From an uncultured Methanobrevibacter sp. (GTDB lineage Archaea > Methanobacteriota > Methanobacteria > Methanobacteriales > Methanobacteriaceae), in assembly GCA_902783085.1 (NCBI GenBank), contig CACZPT010000089.1, positions 1-13,121 of the forward strand: a DNA stretch of 13,121 bases, in the 5' to 3' direction. The position numbers and the translations under genes are program-made. Positions 6,233 to 12,998 of the stretch are shown one piece after another. The notes under the pieces are model-generated. The model saw nothing but the letters and a program-made list of their open reading frames with translations. It ran no database searches and had not been told where the DNA came from. Positions within the stretch are counted from its first letter, which is position 1. Each line of letters begins with the position of its first letter.

Positions 6233-7309
6233 ATGACTGAAAATAATTATGTGGGTGTTACAACAGGCACTATTGCTACAGCATGTTCTTTAGCTGCTCT
6301 TGAAGCTATTATTGATTCAACGGATATTGTTTGTGTTAATGTTCAAACTCCTAAAAAAACTTTAGATATTATCATTGATGATTGCCATAAAATTTCATCT
6401 AATTCTGCATGTGCATCAGCTCATAAAAATCCTTATAATGACCCTGATGTTACAGTTAATTTAGATATTATAGCAAATGTGGAGTTAATTGATTTCACAG
6501 GTGAAAAAGTTTTAATTACTGGTGGTGAAGGTGTCGGCATTATTACAAAACCCGGTCTTCAGATTCCAGTTGGAGATTATGCAATCAATCCCGTTCCACG
6601 CAAAATGATTATAAAAAATTTATCATCCAAAGTTCCTGAGGATAAGACTGCAAAAGTTATTATTACAATACCAAAAGGTCGTGAAATTGCTAAAAAGACA
6701 ATGAATCCGAAGTTAGGTATTATTGATGGAATTTCAGTTCTTGGAACTACAGGCATTGCAAGGTCTATGTCTAGTGAAGCATATAAAAATTCTATTGTAA
6801 CTCAAATAGACGTGGCTATTGCATCAAATTTAACTGATTTAGTTTTTGTTCCAGGTAATATTGGTGAAAAATTAGCTTTAATGAATTTAAATGTTACAAA
6901 ATCTCAGATTATCCAAACAGGTAATTATGTTGGCTTCATGTTTGAAGAAGCTAAAAAAAGAGGAATTGATAAATTTACATTTTTTGGCCATATTGGAAAA
7001 CTTATTAAAGTGGCCGGGGGAATTTTTAATACAAAACATGCAGTTGCCGATGGTAGACGTGAAATAATGATTACTCATGCTGCTTTATGTGGTGCAAATC
7101 AGGATATTATTAAAAAATTATATGATTCTGCTACAACAGATGACATGTTGGATATTTTAAGTGAATTTAACCTTCAAAATGAAGTTTCAAATAGTATTTC
7201 TTTAGCGATTCGTCAAAGATGTAAACAAAAATTTGATTTGGATTTGGATGTTATATTAGTTGATATGCAAGGTAACTATTTAAATGATAATATGGAAGAA
7301 TTTTTATGA
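6233..7309 (+). CDS. cbiD: Cobalt-precorrin-5B C1-methyltransferase CbiD
   Basis: CbiD methylates C1 of cobalt-precorrin-5B using S-adenosylmethionine in the anaerobic route to cobamides, needed by methanogens for corrinoid methyltransfer. The 358-residue length is normal. Family motifs are VGVTTGTIATACSLAAL (7-23), NDPDVT (69-74), GGEGVGIITKPGL (97-109) with AINPVPRKMI following (117-126), and later VFVPGNIGEKLAL and FFGHIGKLIKVAGGIFNTKH. The ATG at 6233 gives the expected N-terminus, but there is no ribosome binding site upstream. A possible TATA sits in the hairpin loop near 6189-6196, so the message may be nearly leaderless. Its stop overlaps the next ATG (ATGA), which shows translational coupling to the glycosyltransferase. 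No other cobalamin gene is in the window. Confidence 0.95.
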   Translation: MTENNYVGVTTGTIATACSLAALEAIIDSTDIVCVNVQTPKKTLDIIIDDCHKISSNSACASAHKNPYNDPDVTVNLDIIANVELIDFTGEKVLITGGEGVGIITKPGLQIPVGDYAINPVPRKMIIKNLSSKVPEDKTAKVIITIPKGREIAKKTMNPKLGIIDGISVLGTTGIARSMSSEAYKNSIVTQIDVAIASNLTDLVFVPGNIGEKLALMNLNVTKSQIIQTGNYVGFMFEEAKKRGIDKFTFFGHIGKLIKVAGGIFNTKHAVADGRREIMITHAALCGANQDIIKKLYDSATTDDMLDILSEFNLQNEVSNSISLAIRQRCKQKFDLDLDVILVDMQGNYLNDNMEEFL

Positions 7310-8376
7310 AAATAGCAATGGTAGGTCAATTTCCACCACACTTTGGTGGTGTTGGGGTTCATATTCATACATTATCAAAAGAACTTATAAAACAAGGTCA
7401 TGAAGTTTATGTAATTACATATCCTCATAATAATCTCAAAGATATTGATGGAATTCATGTTATTGGAACAAAAGGATTTAATATTCCCGGAATTAGAGGA
7501 TTAATGTTTAAGATAAACGCTAAAAAAGCATTAATTAACTTGCTAAAAGAAGAGGATATTGATATTATTCATGGTCATTATTTATTCCCTGCTGGAGCAG
7601 CTGCAACAGAAGTAGGTTCTAAACATAATATAAAGACATATGTGACTGCACATGGTTCTGACATGTTTGAAATGTATAAAAAACAATCTTTTATGAGGCC
7701 ATTTATTAAAAAAGTTTTAAAAAAGGCAGATGTTGTTTTTGCAGTAAGTAATGCATTAAAAGATGAAATATTAGCTACAGGTGTTAATGAAATTGCTAAT
7801 AAAACAAGATTATACTGGAATTCTGTTGATATTGATAAATTTTGTAAAAATAATAAAAATGTTTTGGAGAACAATTCAAAACCCATTGTATTATTTGTAG
7901 GTAATTTGATTAAACGTAAAAATGTTAATTTAATTTTAGAGGCTAAAAAACAATCAAAAACTGATTATGAATTAGTGATTGTTGGTGATGGCCCTTTAAG
8001 AAAAGATTTGGAAAATAAAGTAATCGACGATAATATTTCTGATGTTAGATTCATGGGGTCACGTAGGGATGTTGAAAACATAATTCCTGGGTGTGATGTC
8101 TTAGTTTTACCATCATTTTCAGAAAGTTTCGGATTAGTATTGATTGAAGCTTTAGCATGTGAAAAACCAGTTATTGGAAGTGATGTTGGGGGTATATCAG
8201 AAATTATCACTGATGATGTAGGTTTGTTAATTAATCCTAATGATGCTTCTAGTCTTTGTGATGCAATTGATAAAATAATTGAAGATGATGAATTTAGATT
8301 AAATTTAGCTTCTAATGCTAGAAATAGAGCTCAAGATTTTAGTAAAGTTGAAATTCCTTATGATGAGATGAAATAA
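7306..8376 (+). CDS. GT4-family glycosyltransferase
   Basis: This is a retaining, GT-B-fold glycosyltransferase of 356 residues that transfers a sugar from a nucleotide sugar. The N-terminal acceptor domain shows MVGQFPPHFGGVGVHI (5-20), IIHGHYLFP (87-95) and AHGSDM (115-120). The C-terminal donor domain shows VGNLIKRKNV (198-207), IVGDGP (225-230) and the E-X7-E motif in SESFGLVLIEALA (E273 and E281). No membrane segment or signal peptide is seen, so it should act on the cytoplasmic face. The C-terminus ends at FSKVEIPYDEMK, slightly shorter than many GT4 enzymes. It overlaps cbiD by four bases (ATGA) and shares one base with aroK (TAATG); ggaag at 7294-7298 may serve as its ribosome binding site. 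Acceptor and sugar cannot be told. Its place between cobamide and aromatic genes gives no clear clue. Confidence 0.9.
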   Translation: MKIAMVGQFPPHFGGVGVHIHTLSKELIKQGHEVYVITYPHNNLKDIDGIHVIGTKGFNIPGIRGLMFKINAKKALINLLKEEDIDIIHGHYLFPAGAAATEVGSKHNIKTYVTAHGSDMFEMYKKQSFMRPFIKKVLKKADVVFAVSNALKDEILATGVNEIANKTRLYWNSVDIDKFCKNNKNVLENNSKPIVLFVGNLIKRKNVNLILEAKKQSKTDYELVIVGDGPLRKDLENKVIDDNISDVRFMGSRRDVENIIPGCDVLVLPSFSESFGLVLIEALACEKPVIGSDVGGISEIITDDVGLLINPNDASSLCDAIDKIIEDDEFRLNLASNARNRAQDFSKVEIPYDEMK

Positions 8377-9242
8377 TGAAGAAAATTGTTAGATGTCCGG
8401 GTTCAGCTACAATAATTAATGCTATTGCTACTGGATATGGATCTGCTTTCGGTATTGGTTTAGATATTAAATGTATGGCTAAAACAATTTCATCTGGAAT
8501 AAAATGTTCCAATGATGTTGGTGCTGATACAGATTTAATGGATTTGTGTGTTAGGAAAGTTTTTTCGAAATATGATGTATCTTTAGATGATTTTGGCATT
8601 GAAATCAAAACAAAATCAAGTTTGCCTATGGCATCTGGTCTTTCAAGTAGTAGTGCTTCATCTAATGCAATTGTTGGGGCAACATCAATGATTATTAGCG
8701 AAGAATTTGATTTAACACCATTAAGTGATTTGGAAATTATTAATTTAGCTATTGATGCTTCAATGGAAGCAAAAGTTACTATTACCGGCTCATTTGATGA
8801 TGCAACTGCATCTTATTTTGGTGGTGTTGTTGTAACAGATAATAAAAATCGCAAATTCATTATTAAAGAAAAAATGGATGATTATAAAATACTTGTATAT
8901 ATGCCTAATTTTCATTCTAAATCTGGAGATAGTGATGTTAATCGTATGAAAGTATTGTCTCCTCTTGTGGAGGAAGCTTTTGAATTTGCAAAAAATAAGC
9001 AATACTTCAAGGCTCTTAATTTAAATGGTTTAATTTATTCTGCTACATTGGGATTTAATTCAGCTATTGCAATTGATGCTATTCAAGCTGGTGCGATAGC
9101 TTCGGGTCTTTCCGGTACTGGTTCGTCATTTGTTGCAGTGTGCAATGATAGTGCAATTGATGATATTAAAGATGTTTGGTCACATCTTGAAGGAATGGTT
9201 ATTGAAACAAATGTTGATAATATTGGTTTTAATTCATTTTAA
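8376..9242 (+). CDS. aroK: Archaeal shikimate kinase (GHMP family)
   Basis: It phosphorylates shikimate at the 3-hydroxyl with ATP in the chorismate pathway. Archaea use this GHMP-type enzyme, unrelated to bacterial AroK. The 288-residue length is typical. The ATP loop PMASGLSSSSA is at 84-94 (GHMP motif 2). TGSFDDATASYFGG (137-150) holds the acidic residues near the active site, and GLSGTGSSF (244-252) is GHMP motif 3. The N-terminal RCPGSATIINAIATGYGSAFGIGL fits GHMP motif 1. The start ATG shares its first base with the stop of the glycosyltransferase, and there is no strong ribosome binding site, so it probably depends on translation of the upstream gene. T-rich runs follow the stop. The chorismate mutase gene comes next, in a separate transcription unit. 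Confidence 0.94.
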   Translation: MKKIVRCPGSATIINAIATGYGSAFGIGLDIKCMAKTISSGIKCSNDVGADTDLMDLCVRKVFSKYDVSLDDFGIEIKTKSSLPMASGLSSSSASSNAIVGATSMIISEEFDLTPLSDLEIINLAIDASMEAKVTITGSFDDATASYFGGVVVTDNKNRKFIIKEKMDDYKILVYMPNFHSKSGDSDVNRMKVLSPLVEEAFEFAKNKQYFKALNLNGLIYSATLGFNSAIAIDAIQAGAIASGLSGTGSSFVAVCNDSAIDDIKDVWSHLEGMVIETNVDNIGFNSF

Positions 9243-9257
9243 AATTTGAAATTTAAT

Positions 9258-9278
9258 TATTTTATTTTTTTATTTTTG
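9258..9278 (+). terminator. U-tracts after aroK
   Basis: T-rich runs, including six and seven consecutive T, begin 16-20 bases after the aroK stop with no strong hairpin. They are likely to end the cbiD-glycosyltransferase-aroK transcript before the chorismate mutase promoter. Confidence 0.45.
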
Positions 9279-9293
9279 AAAATGACATATTAG

Positions 9294-9339
9294 TTTATAT
9301 ACTATGATAATAATAAGTTATATTATTATCATTATTATC
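9294..9339 (+). promoter_or_regulatory. Promoter of chorismate mutase/rps17e with inverted-repeat operator candidate
   Basis: A TATA box TTTATATA (9294-9301) predicts a start near 9325. Directly after it lies a perfect 10-bp inverted repeat: GATAATAATA (9306-9315), spacer AGTTA, TATTATTATC (9321-9330). A further ATTATTATC (9331-9339) repeats the right arm. The repeat covers the predicted start, a usual place for archaeal repressor operators. GGTGAT (9347-9352) is the ribosome binding site. Confidence 0.5.
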
Positions 9340-9355
9340 AGATTTTGGTGATTTT

Positions 9356-9691
9356 TTGATTAATGATTGTAAAATAAATTCTTTTGAAAATGAAGATGAT
9401 GCTAAAAATCTTTTATTAGAATCCAGAAATCGTATTGATGAGATTGATAATGAATTATTTGATTTAATACTTCAAAGAACTTCTTTGGCGGTAGATATTG
9501 CTCTTGCAAAAGATTACCTCGGTTTACCTATTTATGATAAAAGTAGAGAGGATGCAATTCATATAAAAATAAAGAAGTTCTGTGAGGAAAATGATATGGA
9601 TATAGAAATAGTTGATCATATCGTTGACATGCTAACTATATTAAATAAAAATGTGCAAAATGAAATATTGAGGAGGAATGCTGATGGGTAA
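9356..9691 (+). CDS. Chorismate mutase, AroQ-type, with TTG start
   Basis: It rearranges chorismate to prephenate, the first step towards phenylalanine and tyrosine. The 111-residue all-helical protein is a stand-alone AroQ domain, with no prephenate dehydratase or dehydrogenase fused. Likely active-site residues by comparison with E. coli chorismate mutase are R24 (SRNRIDEID), R41 (QRTSLAVDI), K52 (ALAKD), R64 and E65 (DKSRED) and Q101 near the end. The first 20 residues are an acidic extension before the domain. No in-frame ATG is found nearby; the TTG at 9356 stands just after GGTGAT, so it is the best start. The 3' end overlaps rps17e by eight bases and contains the aggagg that serves it. 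Function is confident; the N-terminus is slightly uncertain. Confidence 0.92.
   Translation: MINDCKINSFENEDDAKNLLLESRNRIDEIDNELFDLILQRTSLAVDIALAKDYLGLPIYDKSREDAIHIKIKKFCEENDMDIEIVDHIVDMLTILNKNVQNEILRRNADG
9671..9676 (+). promoter_or_regulatory. AGGAGG ribosome binding site that fixes the rps17e start
   Basis: The site lies inside the chorismate mutase gene. It is one base from the ATG at 9678 but seven bases from the ATG at 9684. The spacing strongly favours 9684 as the true start of S17e. Confidence 0.75.
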
Positions 9692-9881
9692 TATTAGAAC
9701 TTCATTTGTTAAACGTTTAGCTAAAGAACTTATAGAAACTCACAAGGGTGTTTTTACTACTGATTTTGAAGAAAATAAAAAATTAGTTATGGAATATTCA
9801 ACTGTAAGTACTAAACATTTAAGAAATAAAATCGCAGGATATGTTACAAGGCTTGTGAGATTAGAACAAACTCAAGAATAA
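9684..9881 (+). CDS. rps17e: Small-subunit ribosomal protein eS17 (S17e)
   Basis: This protein of the archaeal/eukaryotic 30S/40S subunit has 65 residues from the ATG at 9684, normal for archaea. The pattern MGNIRTSFVKRLAKELIETH, then FEENKKLVMEY and KHLRNKIAGYVTRLVRLE, is the S17e signature of basic helices that bind rRNA. Starting at 9678 would add Met-Leu, but ribosome-binding-site spacing argues against it. The gene overlaps the chorismate mutase stop by eight bases, so its translation is tied to that gene, a pairing of a metabolic enzyme with a ribosomal protein. U-tracts follow the stop. Confidence 0.96.
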   Translation: MGNIRTSFVKRLAKELIETHKGVFTTDFEENKKLVMEYSTVSTKHLRNKIAGYVTRLVRLEQTQE

Positions 9882-9884
9882 GCT

Positions 9885-9908
9885 TTTTACATATTATATT
9901 TTTTTTTT
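9885..9908 (+). terminator. U-tracts after rps17e
   Basis: A run of five T then ten T (9899-9908) lies within 30 bases of the rps17e stop, without a clear hairpin. It probably ends the chorismate mutase/rps17e message. The rest of the 163-base gap is A/T-rich and holds only the lysC promoter. Confidence 0.5.
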
Positions 9909-9964
9909 AACTAATTCTTTTATAATAATTTAATTTTTCTTAATATATTTTAATAAAATAATTT

Positions 9965-9992
9965 ATTAATGTGTTTTTATATAAACATTAAT
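9965..9992 (+). promoter_or_regulatory. lysC operon promoter: TATA box bracketed by a perfect inverted repeat
   Basis: ATTAATGT (9965-9972) and ACATTAAT (9985-9992) are exact inverted copies separated by 12 bases that contain the TATA box TTTATATA (9975-9982). The half-site centres lie 20 bp apart, two helical turns, so a dimeric regulator could bind one DNA face and block TBP. Transcription would start near 10006, giving a leader of about 40 bases with aggtgtga (10031-10038) before the ATG. The promoter is well supported; its use as an operator is inferred. Confidence 0.55.
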
Positions 9993-10044
9993 TGTATTTC
10001 ATCTAATATGGTGAAACTATGTTTTGAAATAGGTGTGAATTTTA

Positions 10045-11268
10045 ATGGATTTAATAGTAGTAAAATTCGGTGGTACGTCGGTTGGTGATGGAAGCCGAAT
10101 AAAAAAAGCAGCACAGTCTGTTGTAAATGAGTATATGAAAGGTAATCAAGTTGTAGTTGTAGTTTCTGCAGTTAACAAGACTACTGATGAATTACTTGGT
10201 TTATCCAATGATGCTATTGGTGGAAATTTAACTGATAAGCAGAAGGCAGAAATTATGGCTATGGGTGAATTAACTAGTGCAAGATTATTCTCAGCAACTA
10301 TTGAATCTTTAGGGGTTAAATCTGAATTTATAGATCCTTATAATGATTTGTGGCCTATTATAACAGATTCTAATTCTTTAGAAGCTAAAATCGATTTTAA
10401 AACTACAAATAAGAAATCTGATGGTATTAAAAATCTTGTAAACCAGGGAATTATACCAGTTATTTGTGGATTCTTAGGTAAAGGTCCTAGTGGTGAAATA
10501 ACAACTCTTGGTAGGGGTGGAAGTGATATTTCAGCATTTTTAATGGGGCACTGTCTTGAAGCTAATGAAATAATTATTGTCACTGATGTTGATGGTGTAA
10601 TGTCAACTGATCCAAATAAAATAGAAGATGCAATATTATTGGATGAAATTTCAGTTGAAGAAATGAGGGATTTAGCTACACACGGTGCACAAGTATTACA
10701 CCCTCATGCATTAAGATATAAAGATCCATTAATAACTGCAAAAATTATTAATTTCGCGCATGGGGATTTAACAGCTAAAGGTACTCGCATTGTCGGACCT
10801 TTCGAAAAAGACATGTTAAAATCTGTGTCTGTTCACAAAAATCCTATTTCTCTTATAGCTATTGTTGGGGAAGGAATGCTTAAAAAAGTAGGTCTTTTAG
10901 CTAAAATTACAAATTGTCTTGCTGATAATAGAATTAATATATTTGGCATATCAGCAGGTCAAAATTCAATAACAGCATTTGTTGATAAACAGGATTCAGA
11001 AAAGGCATATCATATTTTACATAATCTTGTAATTGAAACAGATGTTTTAAGTTCATTATCTTTAGGTACAGATACTGCAATGATAACTGTTGTTAGTCCT
11101 GATTTCACGGGTGAAACTCCAGGCATCATTTCTAACATTACAGAACCACTTAGAAAGAATAATATAAATATTGTTGAGATATCATCATCTCAAACTGCAG
11201 TTGTACTTTATGTTGATTGGAAAGATGGCGAAAAAGCGTTTAATTTAGTTAAAGGTGTTTTAGAATGA
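10045..11268 (+). CDS. lysC: Aspartokinase with two ACT domains
   Basis: It phosphorylates aspartate to 4-phosphoaspartate, the committed step to lysine, methionine, threonine and (in many methanogens) dehydroquinate precursors. The protein has 407 residues. The kinase domain shows KFGGTSVGDGSRI (7-19), TTLGRGGSDISA (153-164) and TDVDGVMSTDP (180-190). Two ACT domains follow, about 265-335 (ISLIAIVGEGM...) and 343-407 (TAMITVVSPDF...), so allosteric control by an end product such as lysine or threonine is expected. There is no fused homoserine dehydrogenase. It is the first gene of lysC-dapA-dapB-asd and is preceded by the inverted-repeat promoter and an aggtgtga site. Its TGA overlaps the dapA ATG. 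The effector cannot be told from sequence; its neighbours suggest lysine. Confidence 0.96.
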   Translation: MDLIVVKFGGTSVGDGSRIKKAAQSVVNEYMKGNQVVVVVSAVNKTTDELLGLSNDAIGGNLTDKQKAEIMAMGELTSARLFSATIESLGVKSEFIDPYNDLWPIITDSNSLEAKIDFKTTNKKSDGIKNLVNQGIIPVICGFLGKGPSGEITTLGRGGSDISAFLMGHCLEANEIIIVTDVDGVMSTDPNKIEDAILLDEISVEEMRDLATHGAQVLHPHALRYKDPLITAKIINFAHGDLTAKGTRIVGPFEKDMLKSVSVHKNPISLIAIVGEGMLKKVGLLAKITNCLADNRINIFGISAGQNSITAFVDKQDSEKAYHILHNLVIETDVLSSLSLGTDTAMITVVSPDFTGETPGIISNITEPLRKNNINIVEISSSQTAVVLYVDWKDGEKAFNLVKGVLE

Positions 11269-12158
11269 ATTTTGAGGGTACATATGTTGCAATGGTAACT
11301 CCATTTAATAAAGATGAAGAAATTGATGAAGAAGGTTTTAGATCCAACATTAATTTTTTAATCGATAATGGTGTTACAGGGTTAGTAGGTGCTGGAACCA
11401 CTGGTGAATCAGCTACTTTAACTCACGACGAACATAGAAAAGTTATTGAAATATTGGTTGACGAAGTTGATGGTAGAGTCGAAACTATTGCTGGTGCGGG
11501 TAGCAATTCAACAGTAGAAGCATTGGATCTTGTTAAATTTTCATATGATGCTGGTGCTGATGCAAGTTTAGTTATAACTCCATATTATAATAAACCACAA
11601 CAACATGCATTAATTGATCATTATCAAATAATTAGTGATGCTGTAGACATTCCAATTATTGCATATAATGTTCCGTCACGTACTGGAACTGATATAGCTG
11701 TTGATACTGTTGTTGAATTAGCTAAAATAGATAATGTTGAGGCTATTAAAGAAGCTAGTGGTAGTGTTGATAAAGTTTCAGATATTTATTCTGCACTTTC
11801 AAAAGAAGGTTTAGAAGATGATTTTAATATATTATCTGGTGAAGACTCTTTAACTTTACCTATTATGGCTGTTGGAGGTACTGGGGTAATCAGTGCATCT
11901 GCAAACATTGATTCAAAAAGAATGGTTCTAATGGTTGATAGTATTTTAAATGATGATTATGCAAGAGCATGTGAACTTCATTATGAAATGCTTGATATTA
12001 TAAGGGCATTATTTATTGAAAGTAATCCTGTCCCTGTAAAAACTGCAATGAACTTAATGGGACTTCCTGCCGGACCATTTAGAAGACCATTAACTAATAT
12101 GAAAGATGATACATTAGAAGTTCTTAAAAAAGCTTTAAAAGATTCTAATTTAATTTAA
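11265..12158 (+). CDS. dapA: 4-hydroxy-tetrahydrodipicolinate synthase
   Basis: It condenses pyruvate with aspartate semialdehyde, the first step specific to diaminopimelate/lysine. The 297-residue TIM barrel carries the family signatures GTTGESATL (44-52), TPYYNKPQQ (105-113), YNVPSRTG (134-141) and IKEASG (161-166). Matching E. coli residues are T45/T46, Y108, Y134, R139 and the Schiff-base K162, so it looks fully active. GTGVISASANI is the late conserved loop. The ATG overlaps the lysC stop (ATGA), and aggtg at 11253-11257 inside lysC gives a ribosome binding site seven bases away, so translation is coupled. dapB starts nine bases after the stop. Confidence 0.97.
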   Translation: MNFEGTYVAMVTPFNKDEEIDEEGFRSNINFLIDNGVTGLVGAGTTGESATLTHDEHRKVIEILVDEVDGRVETIAGAGSNSTVEALDLVKFSYDAGADASLVITPYYNKPQQHALIDHYQIISDAVDIPIIAYNVPSRTGTDIAVDTVVELAKIDNVEAIKEASGSVDKVSDIYSALSKEGLEDDFNILSGEDSLTLPIMAVGGTGVISASANIDSKRMVLMVDSILNDDYARACELHYEMLDIIRALFIESNPVPVKTAMNLMGLPAGPFRRPLTNMKDDTLEVLKKALKDSNLI

Positions 12159-12167
12159 GGTGTTTAT

Positions 12168-12989
12168 ATGATAAAAGTAGCGGTAACTGGGGCTGCTGGA
12201 AGGATGGGCTCCGGGATTATTAGAAAAGTCACAGAACAAGATGATATGGAAGTGGTGGCAGCTATTGAAATGCCAAACACTTCTCTCGCAGGAAAAGATG
12301 CCGGTCTTCAAGCAGGTATTGATGAGATTGGTGTTGAAATTGTTGGTTCTGAAAATCTAGAAGAAGCGTTAAAATCCTCTGGTGCGGATGTATTGGTTGA
12401 TTTTACTATTGCGCATGCAGCTGTTGAAACAATTAAAAGAGCTACTGCCTGTGGAGTAAATGTTGTTGTTGGAACTACTGGCTTTAGTGATGAGCAAATG
12501 GCGCAGAATATTGAAAATGTTAAGAAAAATAATGTTGGTGCCATAATATCATCAAATATGGCTATTGGTGTAAATGTATTTTTTAACACTTTAAAGAAAT
12601 TAGCCCCATTATTATATGATTTTGATATTGAAATTATCGAAGCTCACCACAATCAGAAAAAAGATGCACCATCTGGAACTGCTATGACTGCATTTGAAGT
12701 AATAGCTGGTGAACTCAATCGTGATACTGAAGAAGTTGGAGTTTATGGAAGAAAAGGTTTAGTTGGTAAGAGAACTTCCGAAGAAATTGGTGTTCATGCA
12801 ATTCGTGGCGGAGATATTGTTGGTGATCACACTGTTATGTTTGTTGGTGATGGTGAAAGATTAGAAGTTAAACATCAAGCTCATACTAGAGAAGTGTTTA
12901 TTGCAGGTGTAATTAGGGCAATTAGATATTCACCTGATGCTGAAAAAGGTGTTGTAAGTAGTATGAATGATGTTTTGGGTTTAGAATAG
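12168..12989 (+). CDS. dapB: 4-hydroxy-tetrahydrodipicolinate reductase
   Basis: It reduces the DapA product with NAD(P)H to tetrahydrodipicolinate. The 273-residue protein has the Rossmann motif VTGAAGRMG (6-14), VGTTGF (101-106) and the signature EAHHNQKKDAPSGTA (158-172). H160 and K164 correspond to the E. coli catalytic H159 and K163. The ribosome binding site aaggtg overlaps the dapA stop codon, and the stop of dapB overlaps the aggtg of asd, so the four genes form one tightly packed operon. Later steps (in methanogens usually the DapL aminotransferase, then epimerase and decarboxylase) are not in the window. Confidence 0.97.
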   Translation: MIKVAVTGAAGRMGSGIIRKVTEQDDMEVVAAIEMPNTSLAGKDAGLQAGIDEIGVEIVGSENLEEALKSSGADVLVDFTIAHAAVETIKRATACGVNVVVGTTGFSDEQMAQNIENVKKNNVGAIISSNMAIGVNVFFNTLKKLAPLLYDFDIEIIEAHHNQKKDAPSGTAMTAFEVIAGELNRDTEEVGVYGRKGLVGKRTSEEIGVHAIRGGDIVGDHTVMFVGDGERLEVKHQAHTREVFIAGVIRAIRYSPDAEKGVVSSMNDVLGLE

Positions 12990-12998
12990 GTGTTTTTT

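Noticed and set aside
7578..7886. Minus-strand open frame of 102 codons inside the glycosyltransferase gene, and similar antisense frames in other genes
   Set aside because: They lie opposite well-supported genes, show no recognisable motifs and have no promoter or ribosome binding site; they follow from low stop-codon frequency opposite A/T-rich genes.
9993..10044. Possible lysine riboswitch before lysC
   Set aside because: The leader is only about 40 bases, far too short for the lysine riboswitch fold.
10008..10089. Out-of-frame small open frame of about 26 codons starting just at the predicted lysC transcription start, a possible leader peptide
   Set aside because: It is not rich in Lys, Thr or Met, has no ribosome binding site and runs into lysC out of frame; no attenuation structure was seen.
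10812..11268. Internal start (Met about residue 257) producing a separate aspartokinase beta subunit, as in some bacteria
   Set aside because: No convincing ribosome binding site precedes it.
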